DNA of 64,000 nucleotides from Neobacillus nitrireducens (lineage in GTDB: Bacteria; Bacillota; Bacilli; Bacillales; Cytobacillaceae). Below are positions 25,737 through 35,113 of this stretch, one piece after another. How positions within the stretch are numbered: position 1 is the stretch's first letter; every line of letters begins with the position of its first letter. Made by a program: the position numbers and the translations under genes. Under the pieces are notes generated by a model. It was given only the letters and a program-made list of their open reading frames with translations. It ran no database searches and had not been told where the DNA came from. Location: NCBI RefSeq assembly GCF_030915405.1, contig NZ_CP133262.1:1488001-1552000 (forward strand). The letters are read 5' to 3'.

Positions 25737-26487
25737 TTGGCATCACCTCTTCCCAACGTTCTTCCACAATAACCGAAGGAATTTTACGTACTGAAATTTT
25801 ACTAGCGTTAATTAACCGTTGCTTCGCTTCATTGATAACATTGTGTATTTTGACATCATGAGCAAAATAAATAACTTGATCATAAGAATAAGGCTGGTCT
25901 TTTAATCGTTCACTTGAAAGCAATTCCTCAAAAAACGAAAACTTTTCATCATATCGTTTTCGTTCTTTCTTATTCAGTTCCAGCTCTACCCAAGTTGTCG
26001 TAACCTTTCCATCAGCCGATTTGAAAAAGAACACAGCATCAGGTATTCGGTCCCTCATTGCATTGTAAGCCTTTAATTTACTTTGATTATCTCCCTCCCC
26101 AATCATAGAGTGACGAATTTCTCTTTCCGTCCGATATTTAAATTCAACACCCTGTTTATTTGCTTGAAACTCATAAAACAAAATAAGGTCAGTGATAAGA
26201 AGATCATGCTGCATGGTGTAAATAGTTGCTTTATTTGGAACAGTTACATTCACATTCGTAATCTTCCTGGCATCAATTGTGCCGAGATACACTCCAACCT
26301 TATGCGCGATGCGTTCATGTTTCACATACTTGTATTGTTCCAATTTCCGAAGCCTTCGATATACTCGGTGAATATTCGGCTCACAAAATTTCAACATAAT
26401 CTGTTTGGCCGTCACCATCCCATTCCTCAAAATAAACGAAAGATATTCTAAATCTTTTTCTTTTAACGAAGTGTACTTTAGCATCAT
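25693..26487 (-). CDS. Replication-relaxation family protein
   Basis: The chosen ATG at 26487 follows GGATGATATTTTT and gives 264 residues; an upstream TTG at 26511 would overlap the previous small gene. Residues ~15-75 form a winged helix (FILRNGMVTAKQIMLKFC, RVYRRLRKLEQYKYV), followed by the LYLGTID.. and HDLLITDLILFYEF blocks and a nuclease-like core (RIPDAVFFF, WVELELNKK). This matches the replication-relaxation (Replic_Relax) family of plasmids and ICEs, which may nick or bind the transfer origin. Here it is the only candidate for DNA processing in the module. Confidence 0.82.
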   Translation of the reverse strand: MMLKYTSLKEKDLEYLSFILRNGMVTAKQIMLKFCEPNIHRVYRRLRKLEQYKYVKHERIAHKVGVYLGTIDARKITNVNVTVPNKATIYTMQHDLLITDLILFYEFQANKQGVEFKYRTEREIRHSMIGEGDNQSKLKAYNAMRDRIPDAVFFFKSADGKVTTTWVELELNKKERKRYDEKFSFFEELLSSERLKDQPYSYDQVIYFAHDVKIHNVINEAKQRLINASKISVRKIPSVIVEERWEEVMPSGSDGEGPGANTAD

Positions 26488-26494
26488 AAAAATA

Positions 26495-26617
26495 TCATCC
26501 TTTACCACCAAATATAGGAATCACTCTCCCTTTTAGAAGTTTACCAAAACAATAACTAATTGCATAAACAATAATTACAATTAATACCGCAAACAAGAGT
26601 ACAACTAATTTAAGCAT
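26495..26617 (-). CDS. Small 40-residue membrane protein, first gene of the conjugation operon
   Basis: ATG at 26617 lies 7 bases after GGTGAG, and the product is a single membrane helix (LVVLLFAVLIVIIVYAISYCF) with a basic tail (GKLLKGRVIPIFGGKG). The stop codon TGA is part of the ribosome site of the next gene. A longer upstream frame (to 26692) has no ribosome site. Function unknown; a small structural subunit or leader peptide is possible. Confidence 0.55.
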   Translation of the reverse strand: MLKLVVLLFAVLIVIIVYAISYCFGKLLKGRVIPIFGGKG

Positions 26618-26801
26618 TTTCACGCTCACCCACATAAGCTTTAATCCATTAATTTTCAGAGTAAGAATCACTGGATATGAATAATTATGCATCCAGAATT
26701 TTTAAAAGATATACAATTCTCCCCTGACAAACCTTAATAATACTTACCTTGAATCATAATATTCAATTTTTCCTATTTTACCATTAAACCTTATCGTTCC
26801 T

Positions 26802-26853
26802 CTTTTTGACCTAGCACTTGACCTTGTTCTTGAACTTACTTTTTGACTTTATT
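26802..26853. repeat. Four imperfect ~12-bp direct repeats
   Basis: Units CTTTTTGACCTA, GCACTTGACCTT, GTTCTTGAACTTA and CTTTTTGACTTTA follow one another. They lie between the start of the conjugation operon and the truncated LysR gene, at the place where an element boundary, transfer origin or regulator site would be expected. Confidence 0.5.
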
Positions 26854-26870
26854 TTTAAGCGCTTACATAT

Positions 26871-27293
26871 TTTAGTGAGCCATATTGTATAGTTTTGCAC
26901 AAAAATCATCCTCTTTCTCGTCACAAGAAGATCAAGCTTTCAGAACTTGCAGCAGAGCCTTTTATCATCCATAACCGCCATGATTCTCCTGTTGGCTCCT
27001 ATGATTTTATTGTGCATTTGTGTGAACAAAACGGATTCACTTCAAAAATTGTAAGTCAACCTCGATTTGTCGATACCGTTCCAATTCTGGTGGAATCAGA
27101 ACTCGGCATCTCGATATTACCTAAAAGTTTTGAAGCTATCTCCAGTCCAACACTTCATTTTATCGAAATTGATGGGGAAAATGGTCATCATTGTGAGCTT
27201 GTATTAGCTTGGAAAAAAAATAATTTGAATCCATCTTTTCAGCTCTTTTTCGATGCTCTGACCAACTTAAATGATTCTTTTGTTGTAATTTAA
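26871..27293 (+). pseudogene. C-terminal half of a LysR-type regulator
   Basis: Homology begins at EPYCIVLHKNHPLSRHKKI, in the middle of the LysR effector domain, and runs to a normal C-terminus (FQLFFDALTNLND). An in-frame stop lies at 26856-26858. The first ~160 residues, including the whole DNA-binding helix-turn-helix, are missing. The break coincides with the end of the conjugation module and the repeats at 26802-26853, so insertion or deletion by the mobile element probably cut the gene. The remaining frame is still open, which suggests a recent event. Confidence 0.85.
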
Positions 27294-27297
27294 TAGG

Positions 27298-27347
27298 AAA
27301 AACAAAGCTTACCGAAGTTGAATCCATTCTTTAGCAAGCTTTGTTTT
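27298..27347. terminator. Bidirectional terminator
   Basis: AAAACAAAGCTT pairs with AAGCTTTGTTTT. It lies between the convergent LysR remnant and the aldolase/dehydrogenase gene. Confidence 0.65.
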
Positions 27348-27374
27348 ACGTTATATTTCATTTATTCCAAAAAT

Positions 27375-29444
27375 CTATCTTGTAAATGCAGCAGGCACCC
27401 CACCATCCACAGTCAGCATACAACCAGTTGTTCTATCAGATTTTGATGATGCAAAGAAGGCAATCGATTCTGCAATATCAGCTGGATAAATATTTACCAG
27501 AAGTGTCGTACGTTTACGGTAATGCTCTTCTAATTGGTCAGGTTCGATTCCGTAAGCAGCGGCACGTTCCTCACGCCATCTTGAGCCCCAAATAGCTGAC
27601 CCTTGAAGGACAGCATCCGGCAGTACAGAGTTCACACGAATGCCGAACTCGCCGCCCTCTGCTGCAATACATCTTGCCAGATGTGTTTCAAGAGCTTTTA
27701 CCGAGCTATAAGCTGCCGCATTTTTCCCAGCATAAACCGAATTTTTAGATCCGATAAAGACCATATTCCCTCCGATGGCTTGTTGCTTCATTTGCTTGAA
27801 TGCTTCGCGGGCTACTAGGAAATAACCAGTTCCTAGCACATTCATATTTAAGTTCCACTCTTGCAGAGTCGTCTCGTCAATTGGACTTGATGTAGCAAGG
27901 CCAGCATTGTTTACAATGATATCCACCCCGCCAAACGTAAGGGCTGTTTGGTCAAATGCTGCAACCACTTGCTCTTCTTTTGTAACATCCATTTTTACAG
28001 CAAGGGCACGATTCGCCCCGTACTTTTCATTAATTTCAGCGGCAACCTTTTCTGCTCCTTCAAGATTTAAGTCAGCTACAACCACATGTGCGCCTTCAGA
28101 AACAAAACGTCGGCATGTTTCACTTCCGATTCCGCCAGCACCACCGGTAACAAAAGCTACTTTTCTAGAAAATTCTGCTTCTGCTGGTGCAAGCGATAAT
28201 TTATATAATTCTAATGGCCAATATTCTACGTTGTAGGATTCATTTTCACTTAAAGAAACAAAGTTTCCAAGTGTAGTAGCACCTTTCATAACAGCAATCG
28301 CACGGTGGTATAATGCACCACTGACTCTAGAATTACTCACATCCTTACCAGAGTTTATCATACCAACCCCAGGAATCAGGATTACACGTGGAGCTGGTTC
28401 AAACATTTTATCGCCTTCATGTTTGTTTCTCTCAAAATATTCCTTGTACTTCGCTTTGAAGCTGGCAATTCCTTCTCTTACACTAGTAATTAGCGCTTCG
28501 ACATCTTTCGTTTTTGGATCCCAATCGATATAAAGTGGGACCATTTTTGTGTGGACAAGATGGTCCGGACAAGCAGCACCTATCTGTGAAAGCTCTGGTG
28601 CTTGATTACTGTTTACAAATTGAAGAACATCTTCCCCTCGGTCAAACGTTAACAGCATTTTCTTTTCGTCACTTACGGCTCCGCGGATGACAGGCATTAC
28701 TTTTGCTAGAATACTTGTTGCATCTTCTTCCAAGAGAGATTCATATTTTTGACCGCCAAATACAGAAGCTTCATCTATTCTTTCATTTATATACTGTTCT
28801 GCTTCGTTAATGATTTCAATTGTTTTTGCATAGGATTGTTCAGAAGTTTCTCCCCAGGTAACAAGTCCGTGTTTTTCCATTAAGACAAGCTCCGCATTCG
28901 GGTTATTTCTAACTCCTTCTGCGATCATTTTTGAAAGTGTAAAGCCCGGGCGCACATATGGAACCCAAACAAAACGGTTTCCAAAAATCTCTTCTGCAAG
29001 CTGCTTCCCATTATCAGCACAGCATAGGCTAATAATCGCATCTGGATGTGTGTGATCTACATGGTTATATGGTAAGAACGCATGTAGTAATGTTTCGATC
29101 GATGCTCTTGGATGTTTACTGTCAATCATGCAATGTGAAAGATAGGACACCATATCCTCATCTGTCATTTCATCACGTTCAAATAGTGGACGGATATCTT
29201 CTAGGCTTAGCGCTGTAAAGTTATGAGCCTTCATTGTTGCCAAATCGGAACCGCTTCCCTTTACCCACATTACTTCTATATCACGACCGCGAAAATCCTT
29301 TTCAGTTGTCTTCATTGATGTATTGCCGCCACCCCAGTTACATACGGCACGATCAGTTCCTATTATATTGGAACGGTATACTAATTCTTCTACCCCTTTT
29401 GAAACCTGTGAAGCCTTATGATTATCCCAAAGATTCTTTACCAT
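27375..29444 (-). CDS. rhaEW: Bifunctional rhamnulose-1-phosphate aldolase / short-chain dehydrogenase
   Basis: The 689-residue fusion joins a class II aldolase domain (residues ~1-400, zinc motif HVDHTHPDA near 128 and a second MEKHG near 195) and an SDR domain (~430-689) with TGGAGGIG and catalytic YSSVK. It equals B. subtilis YuxG in length and layout. It cleaves L-rhamnulose-1-phosphate to dihydroxyacetone phosphate and L-lactaldehyde, then oxidises the lactaldehyde. ATG at 29444 follows CGGGGGAATTT. No rhamnose kinase, isomerase or transporter lies nearby, so it acts here as a lone gene beside the truncated LysR. Confidence 0.9.
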   Translation of the reverse strand: MVKNLWDNHKASQVSKGVEELVYRSNIIGTDRAVCNWGGGNTSMKTTEKDFRGRDIEVMWVKGSGSDLATMKAHNFTALSLEDIRPLFERDEMTDEDMVSYLSHCMIDSKHPRASIETLLHAFLPYNHVDHTHPDAIISLCCADNGKQLAEEIFGNRFVWVPYVRPGFTLSKMIAEGVRNNPNAELVLMEKHGLVTWGETSEQSYAKTIEIINEAEQYINERIDEASVFGGQKYESLLEEDATSILAKVMPVIRGAVSDEKKMLLTFDRGEDVLQFVNSNQAPELSQIGAACPDHLVHTKMVPLYIDWDPKTKDVEALITSVREGIASFKAKYKEYFERNKHEGDKMFEPAPRVILIPGVGMINSGKDVSNSRVSGALYHRAIAVMKGATTLGNFVSLSENESYNVEYWPLELYKLSLAPAEAEFSRKVAFVTGGAGGIGSETCRRFVSEGAHVVVADLNLEGAEKVAAEINEKYGANRALAVKMDVTKEEQVVAAFDQTALTFGGVDIIVNNAGLATSSPIDETTLQEWNLNMNVLGTGYFLVAREAFKQMKQQAIGGNMVFIGSKNSVYAGKNAAAYSSVKALETHLARCIAAEGGEFGIRVNSVLPDAVLQGSAIWGSRWREERAAAYGIEPDQLEEHYRKRTTLLVNIYPADIAESIAFFASSKSDRTTGCMLTVDGGVPAAFTR

Positions 29445-29718
29445 CTAAATTCCCCCGTTTGTTTGTATATGTGTTTATAATGTTCTGAATTTATTATAAA
29501 TCATTTTTGTTTATTTTTGAATATATAAAGTAATATTTTATTATTTTTATTTGTTTCTGTTTTATTTACTTCGGTTTTTGCAAGGATATCATTTATTGTC
29601 GTTTTATCAAATGAATAACCTAACCTTATTTTGGAAATATAATCATACACCTATTTTCTACCAAGCAGATAAAATTATTACCCTTTATTGATCATTCGAA
29701 CTGGGAGGGGTTAATGAA

Positions 29719-31314
29719 ATGAGCTTATTTCATATCATTAAAAAAAATGCAAAAAGAAAAACAATGCAAAGTTCAGAAAATGAAGATGCCATTTCTAATG
29801 AACTTCTCACTGGTGTTTTTTCAGAAGACTTGCAGAGAATTACTAAAACATTTGAGAAAAGTTCTGATGTAGGGTTTAGAGAATTTACAATCGGCAACGA
29901 AGAAAAAACTAAGGCTGCGATTGTGTATACAGATGGATTAGCTAATAAAACTTCTATCCAAACCTTTATTCTTGACACACTAATGAACGAACCAAAACAA
30001 TTAGAAAATCGCAAAGAAACCCTTTACAGCAGTACGTTTTTTGATTGGGTTAAAAATAGTATTTTAACTGTCAGTACAATTTTGGAAATTAAAGACTTTG
30101 AATCCCTATATATCAATGTTCTCTCAGGAAACACGGTTATTTTGATTGAGGGTTATAAAGTGGCATTAGTTGCTTCAACTGCAGATTGGGAGGAGCGTGC
30201 CATTTCTGAGCCAACGGCTGAAACAGTTGTTCGTGGACCTCGTGAAAGCTTTACTGAAAATATCCGAACGAATACAGCGCTAATTCGGAGGAAAATTAAA
30301 GATTCAAATCTCCTTTGCGAACAAAAGCAAATTGGGCGCGTCACAAAGACAGATATTGCAGTTATGTATATCAGTGGAATTGTTAATGATAAGGTGGTTG
30401 AGGAAGTACATACACGCTTGGACCGAATTGATATTGATGGCATTTTGGAAAGTGGATATATTGAAGAATTAATCCAAGATGTAACGTTCACACCTTTTCC
30501 TACAATTTATAATACTGAACGTCCTGATGTGATTGCAGCAGGTCTCCTTGAAGGACGGGTTGCTATCCTAATTGATGGCACCCCATTTGTTCTACTAGCT
30601 CCATCACTATTTATTCAAAACTTCCAGGTTCCAGAAGATTATTACCAGCGTGCGGATATTAGCAGCTTTCTAAGAATACTCCGCATCGTTTGTTTCTTAA
30701 TATCACTGTTGGGCCCATCCTTTTATATTGCGGCTACTACCTATCATCAGGAAATGTTACCCACGTCGCTATTAGTTAGTTTGGCTGCCCAGCGGGAAGG
30801 AGTACCTTTCCCAGCATTTGTCGAAGCAATTATTATGGAAATCACCTTTGAAATCCTTAGGGAAGCTGGAATCCGGATGCCGCGCGCAGTTGGTCAAACG
30901 GTATCGATTGTAGGGGCCTTGGTCCTTGGTCAAGCGGCAGTTGAGGCGGGGATTGTCTCAGCTTCGATGGTCATTGTGGTATCAATTACAGCTATTTCAA
31001 ATTTTGTCTTCCCTGCATATAACATGGCAATCTCCATCAGGATGCTTCGATTTGGAATGATGATGTTGGCCGCGTCATTTGGTTTGTATGGAATAACAGT
31101 TGGAATATTAGCCCTTCTGCTCCACCTTAATTCTTTACGATCTTTTGGCGTTCCTTATATGGCACCTTTCAGTCCCTTGATCAAAGAAGATATCAAAGAT
31201 ACAATTTTCCGATTGCCGATAAAATACTTAGTTACTCGCCCTAGGCTTATTAGTCAAAATAATAACAAACGTAATACAACTCCTCCTTCATCAAAGCCAG
31301 AACCAAGAAAATAG
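29719..31314 (+). CDS. gerXA: Spore germinant receptor A subunit
   Basis: The 531-residue protein has the GerA/KA layout: a large hydrophilic N-terminal part (~1-320), with the family block EPTAETVVRGPRESFTENIR near 160-180 and GRVAILIDGTPF near 275, then four to six membrane helices (~325-500) and a proline-rich tail. ATG at 29719 follows GGGAGGGG. It sits in the inner membrane of the spore and, with B, C and D subunits, senses nutrients to trigger germination. It is the first gene of a five-gene operon; such operons are transcribed in the forespore by SigG. Confidence 0.95.
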   Translation: MSLFHIIKKNAKRKTMQSSENEDAISNELLTGVFSEDLQRITKTFEKSSDVGFREFTIGNEEKTKAAIVYTDGLANKTSIQTFILDTLMNEPKQLENRKETLYSSTFFDWVKNSILTVSTILEIKDFESLYINVLSGNTVILIEGYKVALVASTADWEERAISEPTAETVVRGPRESFTENIRTNTALIRRKIKDSNLLCEQKQIGRVTKTDIAVMYISGIVNDKVVEEVHTRLDRIDIDGILESGYIEELIQDVTFTPFPTIYNTERPDVIAAGLLEGRVAILIDGTPFVLLAPSLFIQNFQVPEDYYQRADISSFLRILRIVCFLISLLGPSFYIAATTYHQEMLPTSLLVSLAAQREGVPFPAFVEAIIMEITFEILREAGIRMPRAVGQTVSIVGALVLGQAAVEAGIVSASMVIVVSITAISNFVFPAYNMAISIRMLRFGMMMLAASFGLYGITVGILALLLHLNSLRSFGVPYMAPFSPLIKEDIKDTIFRLPIKYLVTRPRLISQNNNKRNTTPPSSKPEPRK

Positions 31315-31339
31315 TTTCCATTGCAAAGGATGAACTAAA

Positions 31340-32527
31340 ATGAAAAAGTTATCTTGGTTATTGATCATTGTGGTTTTCATTCCGCTTCTATCAGGATGCT
31401 GGAATAGAAGAGAATTAAATGAGCTTGCTATCGTTGCCGCTGTGGCCATTGATAAAGCAGGTGACAAATATCTTGTCACGGCACAAGTAATTGATCCGAG
31501 TCAAGTTTCCACTAATGCTAATGGAGGTGGTCGAGCACCTGTTACAACCTATTCTGATAAAGGAGACCATATATTCGAGGCCGTTCGCAGAATGACAACC
31601 ACTACTCCGAGAAAACTGTATTTTTCACATCTTCAAATGCTTGTCATCAGTGAGGAAGTGGCTAAAGAAGGCATGAATAATACGTTAGATTTTTTAACAA
31701 GGGATCCGGAATTTCGAAATGATTTTTACATTGTTGTTTCCAGAGACATCAAAGCGTCTCAAATACTTAAAAATTTAACATCTATTGAAAAAATCCCGGC
31801 ACACAAAATGCGCTCCTCTCTTGAGACATCTGAAAAAGCATGGGCGCCAACGGTTGCTATACAGATGGATGAATTAATTTCAGCATTAACTAGTGATGGA
31901 AATAATCCCGTCCTAACAGGGATCAGCATAAAAGGAGATGAACCGGATGGACAAACAATAGATAATGTCGAGAGAATTGAACCATATGCCCGTTTAAAAT
32001 ATAAAAACATTGCGGTATTCAAAAAGGATAAATTAATCGGATGGCTTAACGAAAAGGAGAGTAAAGGGTACAACTATATTAAAAATAACGTAAGTAATAC
32101 CGTTGGCCCAATCCCTTGTGAAAAAAAGGGTGAACTTATTGTAGAAGTTATCCGTTCCAAAACAAAAGTCAAAGGAAAGTTGATTAATGGTCAGCCAAGA
32201 ATTGATATTTATATTAGTTCTGAGGCTAATATCGCAGAAGTCGCTTGTCAAATCGATTTAACGGATCCGAAATCAATTAGGAAGATAGAGAATAACACGG
32301 ATAAAGTTAATGTTGATGTCCTTCAAACTTCCATTAAAAAGGCTAAAAAATTAGGGGTAGATATTTATGGGTTTGGTGAGGTCATTCATCGCGCAGATCC
32401 AAAGGCATGGAAAAGCTTAAGAAATAATTGGGATCAAGAATTTGTTCAAATGCCTGTAACGATTCATTCCAATTTCAAAATCAGGCGAACGGGAACTGTA
32501 AACCAATCATTTCTAAAAAAGGAGTAA
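31340..32527 (+). CDS. gerXC: Spore germinant receptor C subunit (lipoprotein)
   Basis: The 395-residue protein is a Ger(X)C lipoprotein. The signal MKKLSWLLIIVVFIPLLSGC ends in lipobox LLSGC followed by WNRRELNELAIVAAVAIDK, the family N-terminus. The rest contains the usual three-domain body, with FSHLQMLVISEEVAKEG near residue 95 and a closing region with DIYGFGEVIHR.. near 345. It is anchored on the outer face of the spore inner membrane. Unlike the A-B-C order, here it follows A directly, as in gerK-type operons. Confidence 0.94.
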   Translation: MKKLSWLLIIVVFIPLLSGCWNRRELNELAIVAAVAIDKAGDKYLVTAQVIDPSQVSTNANGGGRAPVTTYSDKGDHIFEAVRRMTTTTPRKLYFSHLQMLVISEEVAKEGMNNTLDFLTRDPEFRNDFYIVVSRDIKASQILKNLTSIEKIPAHKMRSSLETSEKAWAPTVAIQMDELISALTSDGNNPVLTGISIKGDEPDGQTIDNVERIEPYARLKYKNIAVFKKDKLIGWLNEKESKGYNYIKNNVSNTVGPIPCEKKGELIVEVIRSKTKVKGKLINGQPRIDIYISSEANIAEVACQIDLTDPKSIRKIENNTDKVNVDVLQTSIKKAKKLGVDIYGFGEVIHRADPKAWKSLRNNWDQEFVQMPVTIHSNFKIRRTGTVNQSFLKKE

Positions 32528-32534
32528 TCCATTT

Positions 32535-32765
32535 TTGTTCTATAGTATTTTAATCCTTATTATCTCTATCTTGATTACTTTATTTGAGTTACCGCACTTG
32601 ATGAAGAGCAAATTAGTAAAGGAAAGCCTGTTCTTTCTACTGATTCTCTCATTTGGAACATTCTTTGGTATTCTTTTAGCCTTAGATATTCACTTTCCGA
32701 ATCCAATAAATTGGTTGACAATATTCATTAAACCTTTAAGTAATTGGTTTTATCGTTACTTATAG
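32535..32765 (+). CDS. Putative germinant receptor D subunit, 76 residues
   Basis: TTG at 32535 lies after GGAG at 32520, 11 bases away, and the frame gives a small protein with two membrane helices: residues ~1-20 (MFYSILILIISILITLFEL) and ~29-47. Small two-helix D subunits are known in several Bacillus gerX operons, where they modulate receptor function. The place between C and B genes and the 18-bp gap to the next gene support this role. Confidence 0.72.
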   Translation: MFYSILILIISILITLFELPHLMKSKLVKESLFFLLILSFGTFFGILLALDIHFPNPINWLTIFIKPLSNWFYRYL

Positions 32766-32783
32766 TAAACGGAGGGACTATCG

Positions 32784-33881
32784 ATGCTAGAAAAAGGAGT
32801 TATTTCTCAAGGTCAGTTTATCATCTTGGCCGTCTTATATATCATTGGGACCTCCATACTAATCGGTCCGCCTTTGTTTGTTGCAGCCGCTAAACAAAAT
32901 GCTTGGATTGGGATAATCATTGGGATTAGTTTTGGTTTCCTTCACGCCTATATGTACGGAATACTTGCGAAACGATTTCCAGACAAAACATTGATCGAAT
33001 TTAATGAAAGTATCCTAGGAAAATGGGTTGGTAAAGCCGTCTCATTTCTGTTTTTTATATTTTTTTTAGTCCTTACATCAGGGTTACTTCGGATTATTGG
33101 TGATTTTATCACCACCAACATTCTTACGGATACTCCTATTGAAGCCATTGAAATTACGTTTATGTTACTCCTTATTTTGGCAGTGCGCCTTGGCCTGGAA
33201 CCTTTTTCTAGAACGGCAGAAATGGTTGCCCCCTGGGTACTTATATTTTTTTTTCTACTAACTTTTTGTCTTCTACCTCAAGTCGAAATATCAAATTTAT
33301 TCCCTGTGCTAGAAGATGGAATGAAACCAATAGTAAAAGCTAGCATCTTTTCACTCGGTGTTCCCTTTTCGGATTTAGTCATTTTCCTTATGATTGCACC
33401 ACATGTTTCCACATCAAAAAAAATTGGGAAAGCGTTATTTATAGCAACTTTTACAGGGGGGTTTATTCTACTTACGATCGTTCTCCTTTCAATACTTGTT
33501 TTAGGATCTAATTCAATTATCCAAATGAATTATCCCTTTTTTATATTAGCTCAGAAAATAAATATCGGGAATTTCATTCAAAGAATTGAAGTACTAGCCG
33601 GGGGGATCGTTTTTATTTCGACATTTATTAAATCTACAATTAGTTTTTATTCAACAGTCATAAGTTTTGCCCATATTTTTCAATTAAAAAGATTTGATAT
33701 TTTAACCCTTCCTTTTGGCATGATTATCATTGTCTTAGCAACGGTTATGTTTCCGAATACAATATATTTCAATCTCTTTCTTTCAACAACGTGGGTCCCC
33801 TTAGCCGTTTCATTTGGCCTTTTTATTCCTTTGATTTTATTAATGATCGATACTATTAAAGTAAAACTAAGAAAGAATTAA
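32784..33881 (+). CDS. gerXB: Spore germinant receptor B subunit (first copy)
   Basis: The 365-residue protein has ten membrane helices and belongs to the spore germination permease (GerB, APC-superfamily) family. It begins MLEKGVISQGQFIILAVLYIIGTS, the family opening, and keeps GLEPFSRTAEMVAP near residue 140. B subunits bind the germinant. ATG follows CGGAGGG. A second B gene follows at 33908, so the operon has two possible ligand-binding subunits. Confidence 0.93.
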   Translation: MLEKGVISQGQFIILAVLYIIGTSILIGPPLFVAAAKQNAWIGIIIGISFGFLHAYMYGILAKRFPDKTLIEFNESILGKWVGKAVSFLFFIFFLVLTSGLLRIIGDFITTNILTDTPIEAIEITFMLLLILAVRLGLEPFSRTAEMVAPWVLIFFFLLTFCLLPQVEISNLFPVLEDGMKPIVKASIFSLGVPFSDLVIFLMIAPHVSTSKKIGKALFIATFTGGFILLTIVLLSILVLGSNSIIQMNYPFFILAQKINIGNFIQRIEVLAGGIVFISTFIKSTISFYSTVISFAHIFQLKRFDILTLPFGMIIIVLATVMFPNTIYFNLFLSTTWVPLAVSFGLFIPLILLMIDTIKVKLRKN

Positions 33882-33907
33882 AGTAATCAAAGGGGTGTTA
33901 TTATCAA

Positions 33908-35041
33908 TTGAGTGGAGAAAAGATTAGCCCTTTTCAATTATTTTGTCTTATGTATTTGTTTGAGCTTGGAAGTGCGATTGTGGTTGGATTAGGTTTACAA
34001 GCAAAACAGGACGCTTGGTTAGCTATTTTATTAGGTATGGGTGGCGGGTTATGCATTTATCAAATTTATACTTACCTCTATTTGCAATTTCCTGAGCAGC
34101 CACTAACCAGTTACATTACTAAAATTCTGGGAAAATTTATTGGGACCCCTATTGCTTTTATCTATTGCTTGTATTTCCTATATATTGCCGCCAGGGTGTT
34201 GAGAGATTTCGGGGCTTTGTTAATCACTTCAGCCTTAGATGAAACTCCGTTACTTATTATAAATTGTTTGATGATTCTGTTAATCACATATGGTTTGTCG
34301 AGAGGGATTGAGGTAATTGGAAGAACAAGTGAGTCTGCGTTTCTTATGATGCTTTTATTTGGTTTTATTGGAATAACACTCACTTTTTTTTCCGGAATTA
34401 TCCAAGTTAAAAATTTAGCTCCATTTTTTGAGAGTGGTTGGAAAACATTATCTTCCACAGTGTTTAAACTAACATACACTTTTCCATTTGGGGAAATGAT
34501 TGCTTTTACCATGATACTCCCTCATTTAAATAATCATAAGGATGGTAAAAAGATTGGCATTTATGCACTGCTGGCTAGTGGACTCACCTTAAGCATCACC
34601 ATAGCACTAGAAATAGCCGTACTCGGTCCAAAAGGTGTTGGTTTTTCACAATTCCCTTTACTTGATACTATTGGAAGGGTAAATATAGGGGATTTTATTC
34701 AGCGATTAGATATCATCGTAGTTGCCACGTTAATTATCGGTGTTTTTGTAAAGATTACGATTTTTTTTTATGCCGGCTATATTGGTTTAGTAAATATTTT
34801 TCACATCACGAAAAAAAACCATAAGACAGTTAGTTTACTACTTTTAGGGATACTGATTTTAGTTTCTTCATTAAAAATGTCTAGTAACTTTGCAGAACAT
34901 CTTGAAGTAGGATTAAAATTTGTTCCAATTTATCTTCACTTACCATTACAAACTGGTGTTCCAATCCTATTGTTCATTATTTTCTGGTTACGAAAAACCT
35001 TTAAGAAAAATAAACGAGAGATCCATGAAGTAGAGTCTTAA
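33908..35041 (+). CDS. gerXB: Spore germinant receptor B subunit (second copy)
   Basis: The 377-residue protein is another ten-helix GerB permease, clearly paralogous to the preceding one: SPFQLFCLMYLFELGSAIVVG at the start and GIEVIGRTSESAF near residue 137 match in position. TTG at 33908 follows GGGGTG with a slightly long spacer. It differs from the first copy in most helices, as expected if it recognises another ligand. It ends with a basic tail (FKKNKREIHEVES). Confidence 0.92.
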   Translation: MSGEKISPFQLFCLMYLFELGSAIVVGLGLQAKQDAWLAILLGMGGGLCIYQIYTYLYLQFPEQPLTSYITKILGKFIGTPIAFIYCLYFLYIAARVLRDFGALLITSALDETPLLIINCLMILLITYGLSRGIEVIGRTSESAFLMMLLFGFIGITLTFFSGIIQVKNLAPFFESGWKTLSSTVFKLTYTFPFGEMIAFTMILPHLNNHKDGKKIGIYALLASGLTLSITIALEIAVLGPKGVGFSQFPLLDTIGRVNIGDFIQRLDIIVVATLIIGVFVKITIFFYAGYIGLVNIFHITKKNHKTVSLLLLGILILVSSLKMSSNFAEHLEVGLKFVPIYLHLPLQTGVPILLFIIFWLRKTFKKNKREIHEVES

Positions 35042-35075
35042 CATCATCTTGGTAAAACTTAAAACATGTTCCAGC

Positions 35076-35113
35076 AAAAAGACCGCTACCATGAAAGATA
35101 GCGGCCTTTTTGT
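35076..35113. terminator. Bidirectional terminator
   Basis: AAAAAGACCGCTA pairs with TAGCGGCCTTTTT. It separates the convergent germinant receptor operon and the SCO-family gene, and overlaps the last base of the latter. Confidence 0.8.

Larger units (their letters stand above)
15532..26617 (-). mobile_element. Conjugation (type IV secretion) module of an ICE or integrated plasmid
   Basis: Eleven tightly spaced minus-strand genes encode the core of a Gram-positive mating apparatus: VirB8-like, CwlT-like, VirB6-like, lipoprotein, VirB4, TcpE, a small membrane protein, TcpC, VirD4, a replication-relaxation protein and a small membrane protein. Gene order matches the ICEBs1/pCW3-type group. No integrase, excisionase or classical relaxase lies in the window, so the element is either incomplete or extends past the left side. 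Confidence 0.85.

Noticed and set aside
15532..26617. Calling the conjugation module a complete ICE with attachment sites
   Set aside because: No integrase, excisionase or matching direct repeats at both ends could be found.
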